Assembly (NCBI GenBank): GCA_040389005.1
Contig: JAZKAS010000006.1
Coordinates: forward strand, 1 to 52,558
DNA: 52,558 nucleotides
Source: JAGOUN01 sp040389005
GTDB lineage: Bacteria; Pseudomonadota; Gammaproteobacteria; JAGOUN01
Direction of reading: 5' to 3'
The position numbers were made by a program, and so were the translations under genes. Shown piece after piece: positions 42,387-50,076 of the stretch; positions within the stretch are counted from its first letter, which is position 1, and each line of letters starts with the position of its first letter. Under the pieces are notes generated by a model that made no database searches, was not told the origin of the DNA, and worked only from the letters and a program-made list of their open reading frames with translations.

Positions 42387-43195
42387 TTTATTATCACCGG
42401 TTGCCATTCTTTGCTGTTGGTTTGAAGCTGCGGTGTTGCCGTAATACGCAACACTTGATCGTTAATGTTAATGCCATTACCGTCGCCAGTGACGCCTAAA
42501 TCAGTTTTGGCGACAAACGGTTCGCTGATCATATGTTTGGCGAGTAAATCGCGATACAGCAACATGCCTTGATAATCACGTTTCAATTGCGCGAGATTGA
42601 CGTTAAAAATGCGATCTGCTTGTATTTCGCCCGTCTTCCAACCGATGGCAATATATTTTTTCCAGACAATTTCTTCTTGAGGGTTGCGGGGTAATAACGT
42701 TTTATTGGGTAACTCAGGCATTTTAAATTTCATCCATACATAGGTTCGCCATGTCGGTGGTGTGGTCACGAATTCCGCTTGTTTCGCAATGCGATACGTT
42801 TTGTCGGAAATGCGTAATGAATCAGGTCCAGAAATGCTGAGCGTGTTCGTTGCCTGAATGAGAACGGGGGGTACAACACTGTGTTCGAGCATGAGAGGAT
42901 TAAAGTTGAAAATATTGTCTAAAGAAGTCGATTTTTTTGTTAGAGACGCATTAATTTGTTTAGATCGATAAGCGAGACCGGATTGCGCGCCCAAGGTTAA
43001 GGCTGTTTCTTTCAAGCCTTCTTCGCGAATATTGCCAATCGGTTTTTCTGATTCGCCGTAAGACGTGCTGCTGAGGTTTTCGATATCAGATAAATTATCG
43101 GTGTTAATGGGTTTTGGGGTGCTGGCACAGCTGGCAAGCAGCGCGGCGGCTAACAGAGGAAGCGCGTATTTGAACAGAGTATTAATTCTCAGCAT
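42383..43195 (-). CDS. dotC: DotC, Dot/Icm outer-membrane lipoprotein
   Basis: DotC, with DotD and DotH, forms the outer-membrane ring of the Dot/Icm core. 270 residues with a lipoprotein signal (ALPLLAAALLASC, lipobox LASC), the conserved LKETALTLGAQSGLAYRSKQ near residue 60, PPTWRTYVWM, and EIVWKKYIAIGWKTGEIQAD. Order dotD-dotC-dotB is that of Legionella. It overlaps the dotD end by 14 nt and the dotB start by 4 nt. Confidence 0.96.
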   Translation of the reverse strand: MLRINTLFKYALPLLAAALLASCASTPKPINTDNLSDIENLSSTSYGESEKPIGNIREEGLKETALTLGAQSGLAYRSKQINASLTKKSTSLDNIFNFNPLMLEHSVVPPVLIQATNTLSISGPDSLRISDKTYRIAKQAEFVTTPPTWRTYVWMKFKMPELPNKTLLPRNPQEEIVWKKYIAIGWKTGEIQADRIFNVNLAQLKRDYQGMLLYRDLLAKHMISEPFVAKTDLGVTGDGNGININDQVLRITATPQLQTNSKEWQPVIIK

Positions 43196-43664
43196 ATCGC
43201 AACTCTATCACCTGAGTTTCGGGGTAGAGAATGACATCGGCGCGTTTGCCGCATTGGAAAGCCACGTTGGATAAAATGTCCCCGAGCATTTCATTCTTGC
43301 TATTAACGGTGACTAAAATAGGCACTGCAGGTTCGCGTCCCACAATTTTCACGCGGTAATAAGCGGTTTGGGCAATTTGCTGAATCAGCGGTTCGATGGG
43401 GCCCGACCAATCAATTGAAGCGCGCCCCCCCATGCCATAAGTCGAGGGATCAGGCATAGCTTGATTCGCGATTGGATGGAACGCCGCTTGTTCAGTTGCC
43501 GCCAGGTTTTCTAAAGAATTACTGACAGAGGTTGCGGCTTCGGCCAAAGTGACATTGGATGGATCGGAAGACGGATGCGTGCTTGGCGCATGATTACTCG
43601 CGCAACTGGTTAAGAAAATGCAGCCCACCAACGAGGTGTGCATAATAAATGCTTTTATACTCAC
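43182..43664 (-). CDS. dotD: DotD, Dot/Icm outer-membrane lipoprotein
   Basis: 160 residues (Legionella 163). Signal peptide with lipobox LTSC (MSIKAFIMHTSLVGCIFLTS then C). The fold resembles the N0 domain of secretins: LAEAATSVSNSLENLA, RASIDWSGPIEPLIQQIAQT, YRVKIVGREP, and the final VIELRYAEN. DotD targets DotC and DotH to the outer membrane. I propose the GTG at 43664, with GGACGAG upstream and a basic residue ahead of the signal core; the frame is open to 43694 (TTG), and an ATG at 43643 would remove the lysine. Confidence 0.94.
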   Translation of the reverse strand: MSIKAFIMHTSLVGCIFLTSCASNHAPSTHPSSDPSNVTLAEAATSVSNSLENLAATEQAAFHPIANQAMPDPSTYGMGGRASIDWSGPIEPLIQQIAQTAYYRVKIVGREPAVPILVTVNSKNEMLGDILSNVAFQCGKRADVILYPETQVIELRYAEN

Positions 43665-43754
43665 AAATAATACTCGTCCTAGATACGCAACCAAAGAAAC
43701 ATCTATTGATTCTATTTAAAATGTGCGCCAACAACAAGAGCGGAGTTAAGAAGT

Positions 43755-43786
43755 CTTAACATTTTCTTACGATTATGAGGTATTAT
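43755..43786 (+). promoter_or_regulatory. Putative PmrA box and -10 upstream of icmT
   Basis: CTTAACATT at 43755-43763, a 2-nt spacer, and CTTACGATT at 43766-43774 match the tandem CTTAATATT element of Legionella and Coxiella PmrA at about 15 of 18 positions by eye. A TATTAT follows after 6 nt (43781-43786). The orientation is towards icmT, whose ATG lies about 220 bp further on. On the other strand the neighbouring GTTAAG/CTTAAC arms (43745-43760) could also serve dotD. Confidence 0.5.
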
Positions 43787-43820
43787 TAGTTAAATCGTTA
43801 TCAGTGGATAACGCTGTGAC

Positions 43821-43964
43821 AATAGCGACGGAGAAAGCCCCCTTTAACAAAGGGGGCGGCCGAGTGTAACGAGGCGGGGGATTTTAAGTGATTGAGTGTA
43901 AAAATCCCCCCGCTTGCTGTGCGATCGACCCCCTTTTACAAAGGGGGTGATTTTAGTCGTTATT
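43821..43964. repeat. 144-bp palindromic MITE-like element upstream of icmT
   Basis: The ends are inverted repeats: AATAGCGAC at the left, GTCGTTATT at the right. Just inside, CCCCCTTTAACAAAGGGGG and CCCCCTTTTACAAAGGGGG are small hairpins, and GGGGGATTTT/AAAATCCCCC pair in the centre. No coding capacity. It lies between the candidate icmT promoter and the icmT start, so any transcript would carry it as leader. Related G/C-rich small repeats occur in many host-associated gammaproteobacteria. Confidence 0.8.
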
Positions 43965-44003
43965 GACGTGTAAAGTTTGCTTGAAATAAATAGGGGAAGA
44001 GTT

Positions 44004-44246
44004 ATGGCTGCATGGAGAGACACAGCGCGATCGGCACGGTTTTTTTTCGTCGATTATCGAGCCGCGTTTCCTTTGTTATTGTTTTTGCTTCATATTCGCG
44101 TGTGGACGTTTTTTTTAGCGATTTTTGTGATCCTTTGTTTATATGCGTTAGAGCGCTATGGCTACACCGTGCCCGTGTTTTTGAGGATACTGCGCTCTTG
44201 GCTAGCGGGGTCTCGGAAGTGTTCGCGTCCTTGGTGGAGAAAATAA
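44004..44246 (+). CDS. icmT: IcmT, Dot/Icm secretion system membrane protein
   Basis: 80 residues (Legionella 86). The pattern is that of IcmT: MAAWRDTARSARFFFVDYRA, two adjacent transmembrane helices (about 22-52), then RILRSWLAGSRK. In Legionella IcmT is essential for secretion and for host-cell egress. The ATG at 44004 has AGGGGAAG upstream. icmS begins 1 nt after its stop. The dotD-icmT divergent layout brings together genes that in L. pneumophila belong to separate regions. Confidence 0.95.
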   Translation: MAAWRDTARSARFFFVDYRAAFPLLLFLLHIRVWTFFLAIFVILCLYALERYGYTVPVFLRILRSWLAGSRKCSRPWWRK

Positions 44247-44247
44247 C

Positions 44248-44589
44248 ATGGCGGATATTGTTAAAGAACTCGCAATTATTGTGAAAGCTTTGGGGGTGCG
44301 ATTTACGCTCAATGGTACGGCAATGACGGTGGAAGATGTACTAGCAGAATCTTGTATGATGCCGGCGATTGCAAAACGCGCTGACCAGCTGGCTTCGTTG
44401 TGTTTGGGTTATGGCATTGGCGTGACGTTCGAAGAAATGAAAGAAGCTAAATTGGGGACTCGTGCCAAGTTTGATGACGTGACGCCCAATATTTTGCGTT
44501 ATCTTTGCATTTTGGACGTTATTAGTGAGTTGATGCGCAACAAAGACATGAGTGGTAATACGCCGTTGGATGAGCTTTTGTACGATTAA
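44248..44589 (+). CDS. icmS: IcmS, Dot/Icm effector chaperone
   Basis: 113 residues (Legionella 114). Conserved core AIAKRADQLASLCLGYGIG, then FDDVTPNILRYLCILDVISE and the terminal TPLDELLYD. IcmS pairs with IcmW in the coupling complex and binds a subset of effectors. The start follows icmT with 1 nt between. The next gene is the IcmR-position gene, giving the order icmT-icmS-(icmR)-icmQ. Confidence 0.97.
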   Translation: MADIVKELAIIVKALGVRFTLNGTAMTVEDVLAESCMMPAIAKRADQLASLCLGYGIGVTFEEMKEAKLGTRAKFDDVTPNILRYLCILDVISELMRNKDMSGNTPLDELLYD

Positions 44590-44659
44590 TTTTTTTAGAA
44601 AATTCATGCAGATACAGAAAAATAGTGTATACTTGGTGCTCATAGAAGGAAGGGGTTTG

Positions 44660-44872
44660 ATGAATATGGCAACTACTTTTTTTGCTCACGATTTAGAAAG
44701 TATGGTTATTCGTAAGGTAGGTGCTTTGCCAGACTTTACGCAGAATATGCAAAACAACGCATCGCCGGAAGTTAAAGATCAAGATCAGCCCTATTTTGAT
44801 GAACTTCAGCCTGCCTATCAAACTTTTTTAAATAAGTACTCACCTGCCCCCACTGCTTCATTTAAGCCGTAA
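44660..44872 (+). CDS. IcmR-position protein (candidate FIR chaperone of IcmQ)
   Basis: 70 residues, with no clear similarity to any IcmR I know. Across Legionella and Coxiella the gene between icmS and icmQ is extremely variable (the FIR family, functional homologs of IcmR), yet its products bind IcmQ and stop it from inserting in membranes. The position and size fit that role, and its stop overlaps the icmQ start (TAATG). The N-terminal half (ATTFFAHDLESMVIRKVGAL) could form the amphipathic helix expected to pair with IcmQ; the C-terminal half is Pro/Gln-rich. Start: AGGAAGGGG then ATG at 44660. Confidence 0.75.
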   Translation: MNMATTFFAHDLESMVIRKVGALPDFTQNMQNNASPEVKDQDQPYFDELQPAYQTFLNKYSPAPTASFKP

Positions 44873-45456
44873 TGACAATGGATGATAAAGAGAAAACGCG
44901 AGAACTTTATCGCGATGTTGAAATGTTGGTGAATGAAGAAAAAGCTTTACGAAAAAAATACGGAATAGGTGAGCGCTATAAAGCTATTTCATCTCGACTG
45001 GATGCTGTATTGCAATCTGTTCGGCAAGCAGTGAGTTTGCCTCCACAAGAAGTTGCCATCGAACGTAGTTCTCCCGCTTTGTCCGAAGGTCAGCAATACG
45101 TCTTCGTTCATCTATTCAATAACAAAGGTAAAGTGCTTTCCCGCTGGGAGGCTATGTTATCTCCACGACAATTAGCCGAATATAGCGTCAATCGACCTAT
45201 TTATGCTGAACAAAAACAAGTAGAAGCCTATATTCGTAGCCGACCTAATGATGATGAGCACGCATTTCTCATGATGAAAATAGAACAATCCGATGTTTTG
45301 CAAAGAGATGAATCAACGGATAATTACGATTCATTGGGTCATCCTTTGCTCAAACTCAAAGAGGGGGCCTTTAAAGAGCAAGGGTTGATCTATTTTTTCC
45401 ATAAAGGCGTACGTTATATTTTATCGTGCGGACATTTGATTGCGCATGAGCAATAG
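44872..45456 (+). CDS. icmQ: IcmQ, Dot/Icm secretion system protein
   Basis: 194 residues (Legionella 191). The N-terminal helical pair (DKEKTRELYRDVEMLVNEEK) binds the IcmR-type partner and membranes. The C-terminal domain, in Legionella an NAD-binding fold related to ADP-ribosylating toxins, is visible as YVFVHLFNNKGKVLSRWEAML and SVNRPIYAEQKQVEAYIRS. ATG ACA ATG gives two near-equal starts; the first overlaps the previous stop. icmP and icmO, which follow icmQ in Legionella, are absent. A hairpin repeat follows instead. Confidence 0.95.
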   Translation: MTMDDKEKTRELYRDVEMLVNEEKALRKKYGIGERYKAISSRLDAVLQSVRQAVSLPPQEVAIERSSPALSEGQQYVFVHLFNNKGKVLSRWEAMLSPRQLAEYSVNRPIYAEQKQVEAYIRSRPNDDEHAFLMMKIEQSDVLQRDESTDNYDSLGHPLLKLKEGAFKEQGLIYFFHKGVRYILSCGHLIAHEQ

Positions 45457-45479
45457 AGTTCTTTCCAAACCTTTGTTGT

Positions 45480-45557
45480 CGTCATTGCGAGTACTCGAAG
45501 CAATCCATTTTTTCCTGTTTTTTTCGGATGGATTGCCGCGCTGCACTCGCAATGACG
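45480..45557. repeat. Palindromic hairpin repeat, family A, copy 3
   Basis: 78 nt between icmQ and the convergent gene at 45593: CGTCATTGCGAGTACTCGAA at the left, CACTCGCAATGACG at the right. The left arm matches copy 2 exactly over CGTCATTGCGAG through CAATCCAT. The right arm has diverged (GCCGCGCTGCACTCG) and the T-rich loop is longer. It may act as a terminator for both genes. Confidence 0.85.
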
Positions 45558-45592
45558 TTCCCTTCGGGGACGTTTGGAAAAAGGTCTAATCA

Positions 45593-46303
45593 TCATCTGT
45601 TAAAAATCTTCTGCCCCTCACGAATTGCATTGGCTAATTTCTCGGCTTCAGGCATTGAGCCTTCTTTAACGGCGTGAGGCTGTGCAAATAACGTGGAAGA
45701 TTCCTTTAAAAGTGTTTTGTTCGTATTGTTTTTTTTGACATTTTCAATCTGAGTGCTGCTTTGTTTTGGCTTGATTTGTGAGAAAATGCCGAAATTTTTC
45801 TGCATAGTCGCTTTCGCATTATTAGCGGCAACATAATTGCGGGTTAAAGATCGGGTAACGGAAAAAAGACGGGTGATTTTTTCGCGTCTAGCTTGTGTGT
45901 CAAACGCAAGCTCTGGGTTGGGTTCCTCGTCGTCTTCTGGATCTTTCGCCATCTTTTCTTTGAGATCGAGAAGCTCGCGTTGCGCGGCTTGTTTTTTGCG
46001 TTCATTTTCAAGCACTTGCGACATTCCAAGCATGTCTTTATTGTGAGTAAGGTTGTTTTGGATTGTGAGTTCTTTTTGCAAAGCCGCCGCTAATTCCATT
46101 TCATACTGGAGTTGTTTGGCATTTCGATTGTGTTGAAGCTGTTTACCGCCACCGCCTTCTTCGTCTTCACCAGAATTGGCTCGACATGCAAGGCAGATGT
46201 TGGCTTGCTCGAGTAAACGACCTTTTTCAACTACTTTTGGAAAATAGTGAATGGGCTTAGTTTGGCGACAAATCGCACACGTTCTGCTTGCTTTACTTTC
46301 CAT
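45593..46303 (-). CDS. Unknown CxxC zinc-ribbon/coiled-coil protein next to icmQ
   Basis: 236 residues. The N-terminus has two CxxC pairs (CAIC at 9-12, CLAC at 37-40), a likely zinc site. A Gly/Glu-rich linker leads to a long helical, Gln/Lys/Glu-rich region of about 100 residues that should form a coiled coil, and a Lys/Asn-rich tail. No enzymatic motif. I chose the ATG at 46303, directly before the CxxC domain; an open frame to 46396 adds a part unlike it. It occupies the place of icmP/icmO after icmQ, on the other strand. A Dot/Icm substrate or accessory protein is possible. Confidence 0.65.
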   Translation of the reverse strand: MESKASRTCAICRQTKPIHYFPKVVEKGRLLEQANICLACRANSGEDEEGGGGKQLQHNRNAKQLQYEMELAAALQKELTIQNNLTHNKDMLGMSQVLENERKKQAAQRELLDLKEKMAKDPEDDEEPNPELAFDTQARREKITRLFSVTRSLTRNYVAANNAKATMQKNFGIFSQIKPKQSSTQIENVKKNNTNKTLLKESSTLFAQPHAVKEGSMPEAEKLANAIREGQKIFNR

Positions 46304-46479
46304 AAACGCACACCTAAGCCATGAGGATTCAATGAAGTTAACTTTATTATTAAAAAGCGAACAAATAATTCTACAATAAATTTTAAATGGCAGCAATTTC
46401 TGCTATCTTATTCTGCACTGACCATTTTGATCAGAAAGAATACGTACAAAAAAACAACTAATTATAAGGGAGTAGCGAG

Positions 46480-46722
46480 ATGGCGAAAGGTTTATTTTTA
46501 CAAGAACCTTTTCTTAATATGTTGAGAAAAGAAGCGATACAAGTTGCGATTTATTTAGTGAATGGCATTAAACTTCAGGGTGAAATTGAGTCCTTTGACC
46601 AATATGTCATTATCTTAAGGAGTAATATCAGTCAGATGGTATACAAGCACGCTATTTCGACCATCGTACCTTCACGACCTATGCCGGCGATACTTTTTGA
46701 GCCTGATGAAATGGGTCAATAG
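46480..46722 (+). CDS. hfq: RNA chaperone Hfq
   Basis: 80 residues, a complete Sm-like protein that pairs small RNAs with mRNAs. LQEPFLNMLRKE at the N-terminus, the Sm1 region IYLVNGIKLQGEIESFDQYV, and the Sm2 signature YKHAISTIVP. The C-terminal tail is short. A strong ribosome-binding site (AAGGGAG) precedes the ATG. hflK follows after about 90 bp. hflX, which usually lies between hfq and hflK, is missing. Confidence 0.97.
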   Translation: MAKGLFLQEPFLNMLRKEAIQVAIYLVNGIKLQGEIESFDQYVIILRSNISQMVYKHAISTIVPSRPMPAILFEPDEMGQ

Positions 46723-46814
46723 AATATTTGTGTCAAAACATTTGTTGCACCTTGAGCCTTGGCTCATTAGAATCAACGGCCTTTGATCTTATTGAAAACA
46801 GTGAGTGTGGCGTT

Positions 46815-48005
46815 ATGGGTAACTTTTTTCAAAATATTTGGCGTCGCGATCCTTGGTCAGGGAGTGAGCAAAAGCCTCCGGAGCTTGATAAAATTATTGC
46901 CGATGCTCTTAGCAAGTTAAAAAAATTATTTAATGCTGGAAATTCTGGCCGTTCCAACTTTTCCAATTCAGGATCGTCTAACAATTCCAGACCAAACTCG
47001 AGTGCCTCTTTGAGCGGGCTCTTCATGTTTGCTGCGATTATTTTAGTGCTGGCATGGGCGGCGCTGGGTTTCTTTATTGTTAAACCTGCGGAAGAAGCCG
47101 TGATTTTGCGCTTCGGTCACTATGTTGAAACCGTATTGCCAGGGCCGCATTGGGTGCCTCGTGGAATTGAAAGCTATACTAAAGTGAATGTTCAGCAAGT
47201 TAGCTCGTTTAGTTTTGGCACGGATTATTTGACGCAGTCGTCGGACGATGCCAATTTTGATAATAATGGCCAGAAAGCATCGGTTGTGAATGATACTTAT
47301 ACCGCGCCGGTTTCCGATGTTGACGATGATACAGATAAAAACGTCGTGAATGCAGAACTGAGCGTGCAATATCGTATTATCGATCCAAAGCAATTTTTAT
47401 TTAATATTGCTAATGGCGCAACTACTTTAGAACAAGCGGCGTCAGCAGCATTGTCAGAAGTGATTGGTAGTATGAGACTTAATGCCGTATTAACGATAGG
47501 TCGCGATCAACTTACTTCAGAAGTCAGAACGCGCTTACAAAAAATGATGAATAACTATCAAGCAGGGATTGAAGTTGTCGCGGTTAACGTGCGTAAAGTA
47601 CAAGCGCCTGAAGAAGTCGCAGACGCTTTTCTTGACGTAGTTCAAGCTGGGCAAGACGAACAGCGCTATATTCAACAAGCACAGGCGTATGCACGTAAAG
47701 TGATTCCGATTGCAGAAGGTGGACGCAATCGCATTCTCGCGCAAGCGCAAGCCTATCAACAGGAAGTGATTTTAAATTCACAAGCCGATGTAGCAAGTTA
47801 TTTGGCGTTATTAACGGTTTATCAACAAGCGCCTGTGATTACTAAAGACAGAATGTATCTTGAAATGATGCAAGAAGTGCTTTCAAACACCAGTAAAATT
47901 TTATTAGATACAAAACAATCTAATAATTTGATTAACTTGCCATTGGATCGTTTTTTTTCTCTTCCTAAGAATACGACTTTAGCGAAGCCCGCTGTTATTG
48001 AATAA
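46815..48005 (+). CDS. hflK: HflK, membrane protease FtsH modulator subunit
   Basis: 396 residues. An N-terminal section with WRRDPWSGSEQKPPELDKII, a Ser/Asn-rich linker, one transmembrane helix near 70-90, then the SPFH/band-7 domain (KPAEEAVILRFGHYVETVLP) and the QAQAYARKVIPIAEG helix. HflK and HflC form a large cage around FtsH. Compared with E. coli, an acidic loop of roughly 35-40 residues (SSDDANFDNNGQ to VDDDTDK) is inserted ahead of VVNAELSVQYRI. ATG at 46815 is chosen because the family start (MGNFFQNIWRRDPW) lies there. Confidence 0.93.
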   Translation: MGNFFQNIWRRDPWSGSEQKPPELDKIIADALSKLKKLFNAGNSGRSNFSNSGSSNNSRPNSSASLSGLFMFAAIILVLAWAALGFFIVKPAEEAVILRFGHYVETVLPGPHWVPRGIESYTKVNVQQVSSFSFGTDYLTQSSDDANFDNNGQKASVVNDTYTAPVSDVDDDTDKNVVNAELSVQYRIIDPKQFLFNIANGATTLEQAASAALSEVIGSMRLNAVLTIGRDQLTSEVRTRLQKMMNNYQAGIEVVAVNVRKVQAPEEVADAFLDVVQAGQDEQRYIQQAQAYARKVIPIAEGGRNRILAQAQAYQQEVILNSQADVASYLALLTVYQQAPVITKDRMYLEMMQEVLSNTSKILLDTKQSNNLINLPLDRFFSLPKNTTLAKPAVIE

Positions 48006-48006
48006 T

Positions 48007-48041
48007 GTAGGATGGATTAAGCGTACTTGCCGTAATCCACC
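48007..48041. repeat. Short palindromic repeat, family B, copy 2
   Basis: GTAGGATGGATTAAGCGTAC then TTGCCGTAATCCACC, between hflK and hflC. The arms GGATTA.G and C.TAATCC pair. It is related to the copy at 38035, in which GTGGATT pairs with AATCCAC. It lies within what is probably one hflKC transcript. Confidence 0.6.
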
Positions 48042-48058
48042 AGTTTTAAAATGAGGTT

Positions 48059-48952
48059 ATGATGAAGTATTTAAATAAAATAATTGCGACAGCGATAGTA
48101 TTTTTATTTTTGTTGATAATGGGGAGTGTTTTTACCATTGAAGAGGGTGAGAAAGGTTTGGTTTTGATTATGGGAAAATTAAAAACAGATTCACAAAACA
48201 TTGCTGAAACCTACGGCCCTGGGCTGCATTTTAAGTTGCCCTTTATCAGTTCTGTCAGAAAATTCGATACGCGAATCCATGGGTTTACATCGGGAGAATT
48301 TTCAACATTAACCTCAAAGCAAACTTCTGTGGTTGTAGAGTATTATGTTAAATGGAGAATTTCTAATTTATCACTTTATTATCAACGTACCAGCGGCATA
48401 GAAGAAAGAGCAGAAAGTTTAATGGAGCAAAAAATTAATGACGAGCTGCGTGCGCAAGTGGGTAAGCGTACCAGCGGTGATTTAATTTCAATCGCGCGAC
48501 ATGAAATTTTAGTAGCGGTGCTTGCCAATATCCAATCGAGTTTATCGCAAGACTACGGTGTTGAAATAATCGATGTGCAAATACAGTCAATAAAATTACC
48601 GACGCGTGTTTTGGAATCTGTATTTAAGCGTATGGCAGCTGAACGTACTCAGTTTGCTAATAATAAACGTGCTGAAGGATTAAAAGTCTCTGAAAGTATT
48701 CGTGCTGCAGCTGATCAAAAAGTTGTGATTATTAAAGCGCAAGCATTGCAAGAAGCGGCGGTATTAAAGGCGCAAGGTGAAGAAAAGGCCGCGAAACTTT
48801 ATGCGGATACTTATGGCAAAGATGTGAAATTTTATAATTTCTATCGTAGCTTGTTGGCGTACCGTGCATCGTTTAAAAATAAAGATGATGTGTTGGTGAT
48901 ATCACCTCAAGGTCAATTTTTTGATTATTTCCATCAGGCGTCAGATAAGTGA
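48059..48952 (+). CDS. hflC: HflC, membrane protease FtsH modulator subunit
   Basis: 297 residues with an N-terminal transmembrane helix (IIATAIVFLFLLIMGSVFTI) and an SPFH domain (EEGEKGLVLIMGKLK, YGPGLHFKLPFI, FDTRIHGF). The C-terminal helix carries KRMAAERTQFANNKRAEGLK and AQGEEKAAKLYADTYGKD. It is the partner of HflK. GAGGT precedes two adjacent ATG codons. The stop overlaps the GTG start of the next gene, which ties an envelope glycosyltransferase to this operon. Confidence 0.95.
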   Translation: MMKYLNKIIATAIVFLFLLIMGSVFTIEEGEKGLVLIMGKLKTDSQNIAETYGPGLHFKLPFISSVRKFDTRIHGFTSGEFSTLTSKQTSVVVEYYVKWRISNLSLYYQRTSGIEERAESLMEQKINDELRAQVGKRTSGDLISIARHEILVAVLANIQSSLSQDYGVEIIDVQIQSIKLPTRVLESVFKRMAAERTQFANNKRAEGLKVSESIRAAADQKVVIIKAQALQEAAVLKAQGEEKAAKLYADTYGKDVKFYNFYRSLLAYRASFKNKDDVLVISPQGQFFDYFHQASDK

Positions 48953-50076
48953 AAACGGCGATTGTTGTTGATTGGTTGGTAGTTTACGCCGGTGCAGAGC
49001 GTGTCATTGAACAAATGATTGCTTGTTTTCCTGACGCGGATGTATTTGCGATTGTTGATTTTTTGCCAAAAAACCAGCGCGCGTTTTTGCAAGGAAAAAA
49101 AGTTACCACGACTTTTATTCAGAAGATGCCTTTTGCGAAACGTTTTTACCGTCATTACTTACCGTTGATGCCGCTCGCGATCGAACAGCTTGATTTATCG
49201 GCTTACGATGTTATTTTGTCTAGCTCGCATGCAGTCGCAAAAGGCGTCATCACTGGGCCTGAGCAACTACATATTAGTTATGTACATTCCCCCGTACGCT
49301 ATGCTTGGGATTTACAATCTCAATATTTACAAGAATCAAATTTAGACAAAGGCTTGAAATCGTGGCTTGTGCGCTATCTCTTGCATCGTATACGACTGTG
49401 GGATTATGCCAGCGCTGCGCGAGTCGATCATTTTTTATGTAATTCCCATTATATTGCACGACGTATTGAAAAAACGTATCGTCGATCAGCCACAGTTATT
49501 TACCCTCCCGTCAATGTCGAGACGTTTTCTTCGTGGTCGTCCGTGCAAAAAGAAGATTATTACGTTACCGCTTCACGGATGGTGCCTTACAAAAAAATGC
49601 CATTGATTGCTGAAGCCTTTAAAGCCATGCCAGAAAAACGTTTGATCATGATCGGTGATGGTCCTGAATTAGAACGAGTGCGTGCGGTTGGTGCGACCAA
49701 TGTTGAGGTTTTGGGTTATCAATCGTCGGCATCGTTACAACATTATTTATCAAAAGCACGTGGATTTGTTTTTGCGGGCATTGAGGATTTTGGTATTATT
49801 TTGGTCGAAGCATTAGCTAATGGCACGCCTGTGATTGCTTTCGGTCAAGGCGGGGCGAAGGAAATCGTTACCGATGTGTCGCAAGGATTAGGCGCTACGG
49901 GCATATTTTATGGGCAACAAACGGTGCCTGCCATTGTTGATGCGATACAGCGTTTTGAACAAACGTTGATAAATTCAGCAACATGCGCTGAGAGCGTAAA
50001 AAAATTCAGCGTTGATCAATTCAAACAGCAACTAAAGGGTTTTGTCAGTCATGCTATCCAACAAAAATTCCCTTAA
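48949..50076 (+). CDS. Family 4 glycosyltransferase (WbaZ-like)
   Basis: 375 residues, GT-B fold. The N-terminal acceptor half has VDWLVVYAGAERVIEQ and ILSSSHAVAKG with SYVHSPVRYAWDL. The C-terminal GT4 half has YPPVNVETF, ASRMVPYKKMPLIAEAF, IGDGPELERV and the nucleotide-sugar ExxxxxxxE region EDFGIILVEALANGTPVIAF. This is the pattern of mannosyltransferase-like enzymes of O-antigen synthesis. The GTG start overlaps the hflC stop by 4 nt. Its last codons overlap the next gene. Probably a cell-surface polysaccharide enzyme. Confidence 0.88.
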   Translation: MKTAIVVDWLVVYAGAERVIEQMIACFPDADVFAIVDFLPKNQRAFLQGKKVTTTFIQKMPFAKRFYRHYLPLMPLAIEQLDLSAYDVILSSSHAVAKGVITGPEQLHISYVHSPVRYAWDLQSQYLQESNLDKGLKSWLVRYLLHRIRLWDYASAARVDHFLCNSHYIARRIEKTYRRSATVIYPPVNVETFSSWSSVQKEDYYVTASRMVPYKKMPLIAEAFKAMPEKRLIMIGDGPELERVRAVGATNVEVLGYQSSASLQHYLSKARGFVFAGIEDFGIILVEALANGTPVIAFGQGGAKEIVTDVSQGLGATGIFYGQQTVPAIVDAIQRFEQTLINSATCAESVKKFSVDQFKQQLKGFVSHAIQQKFP

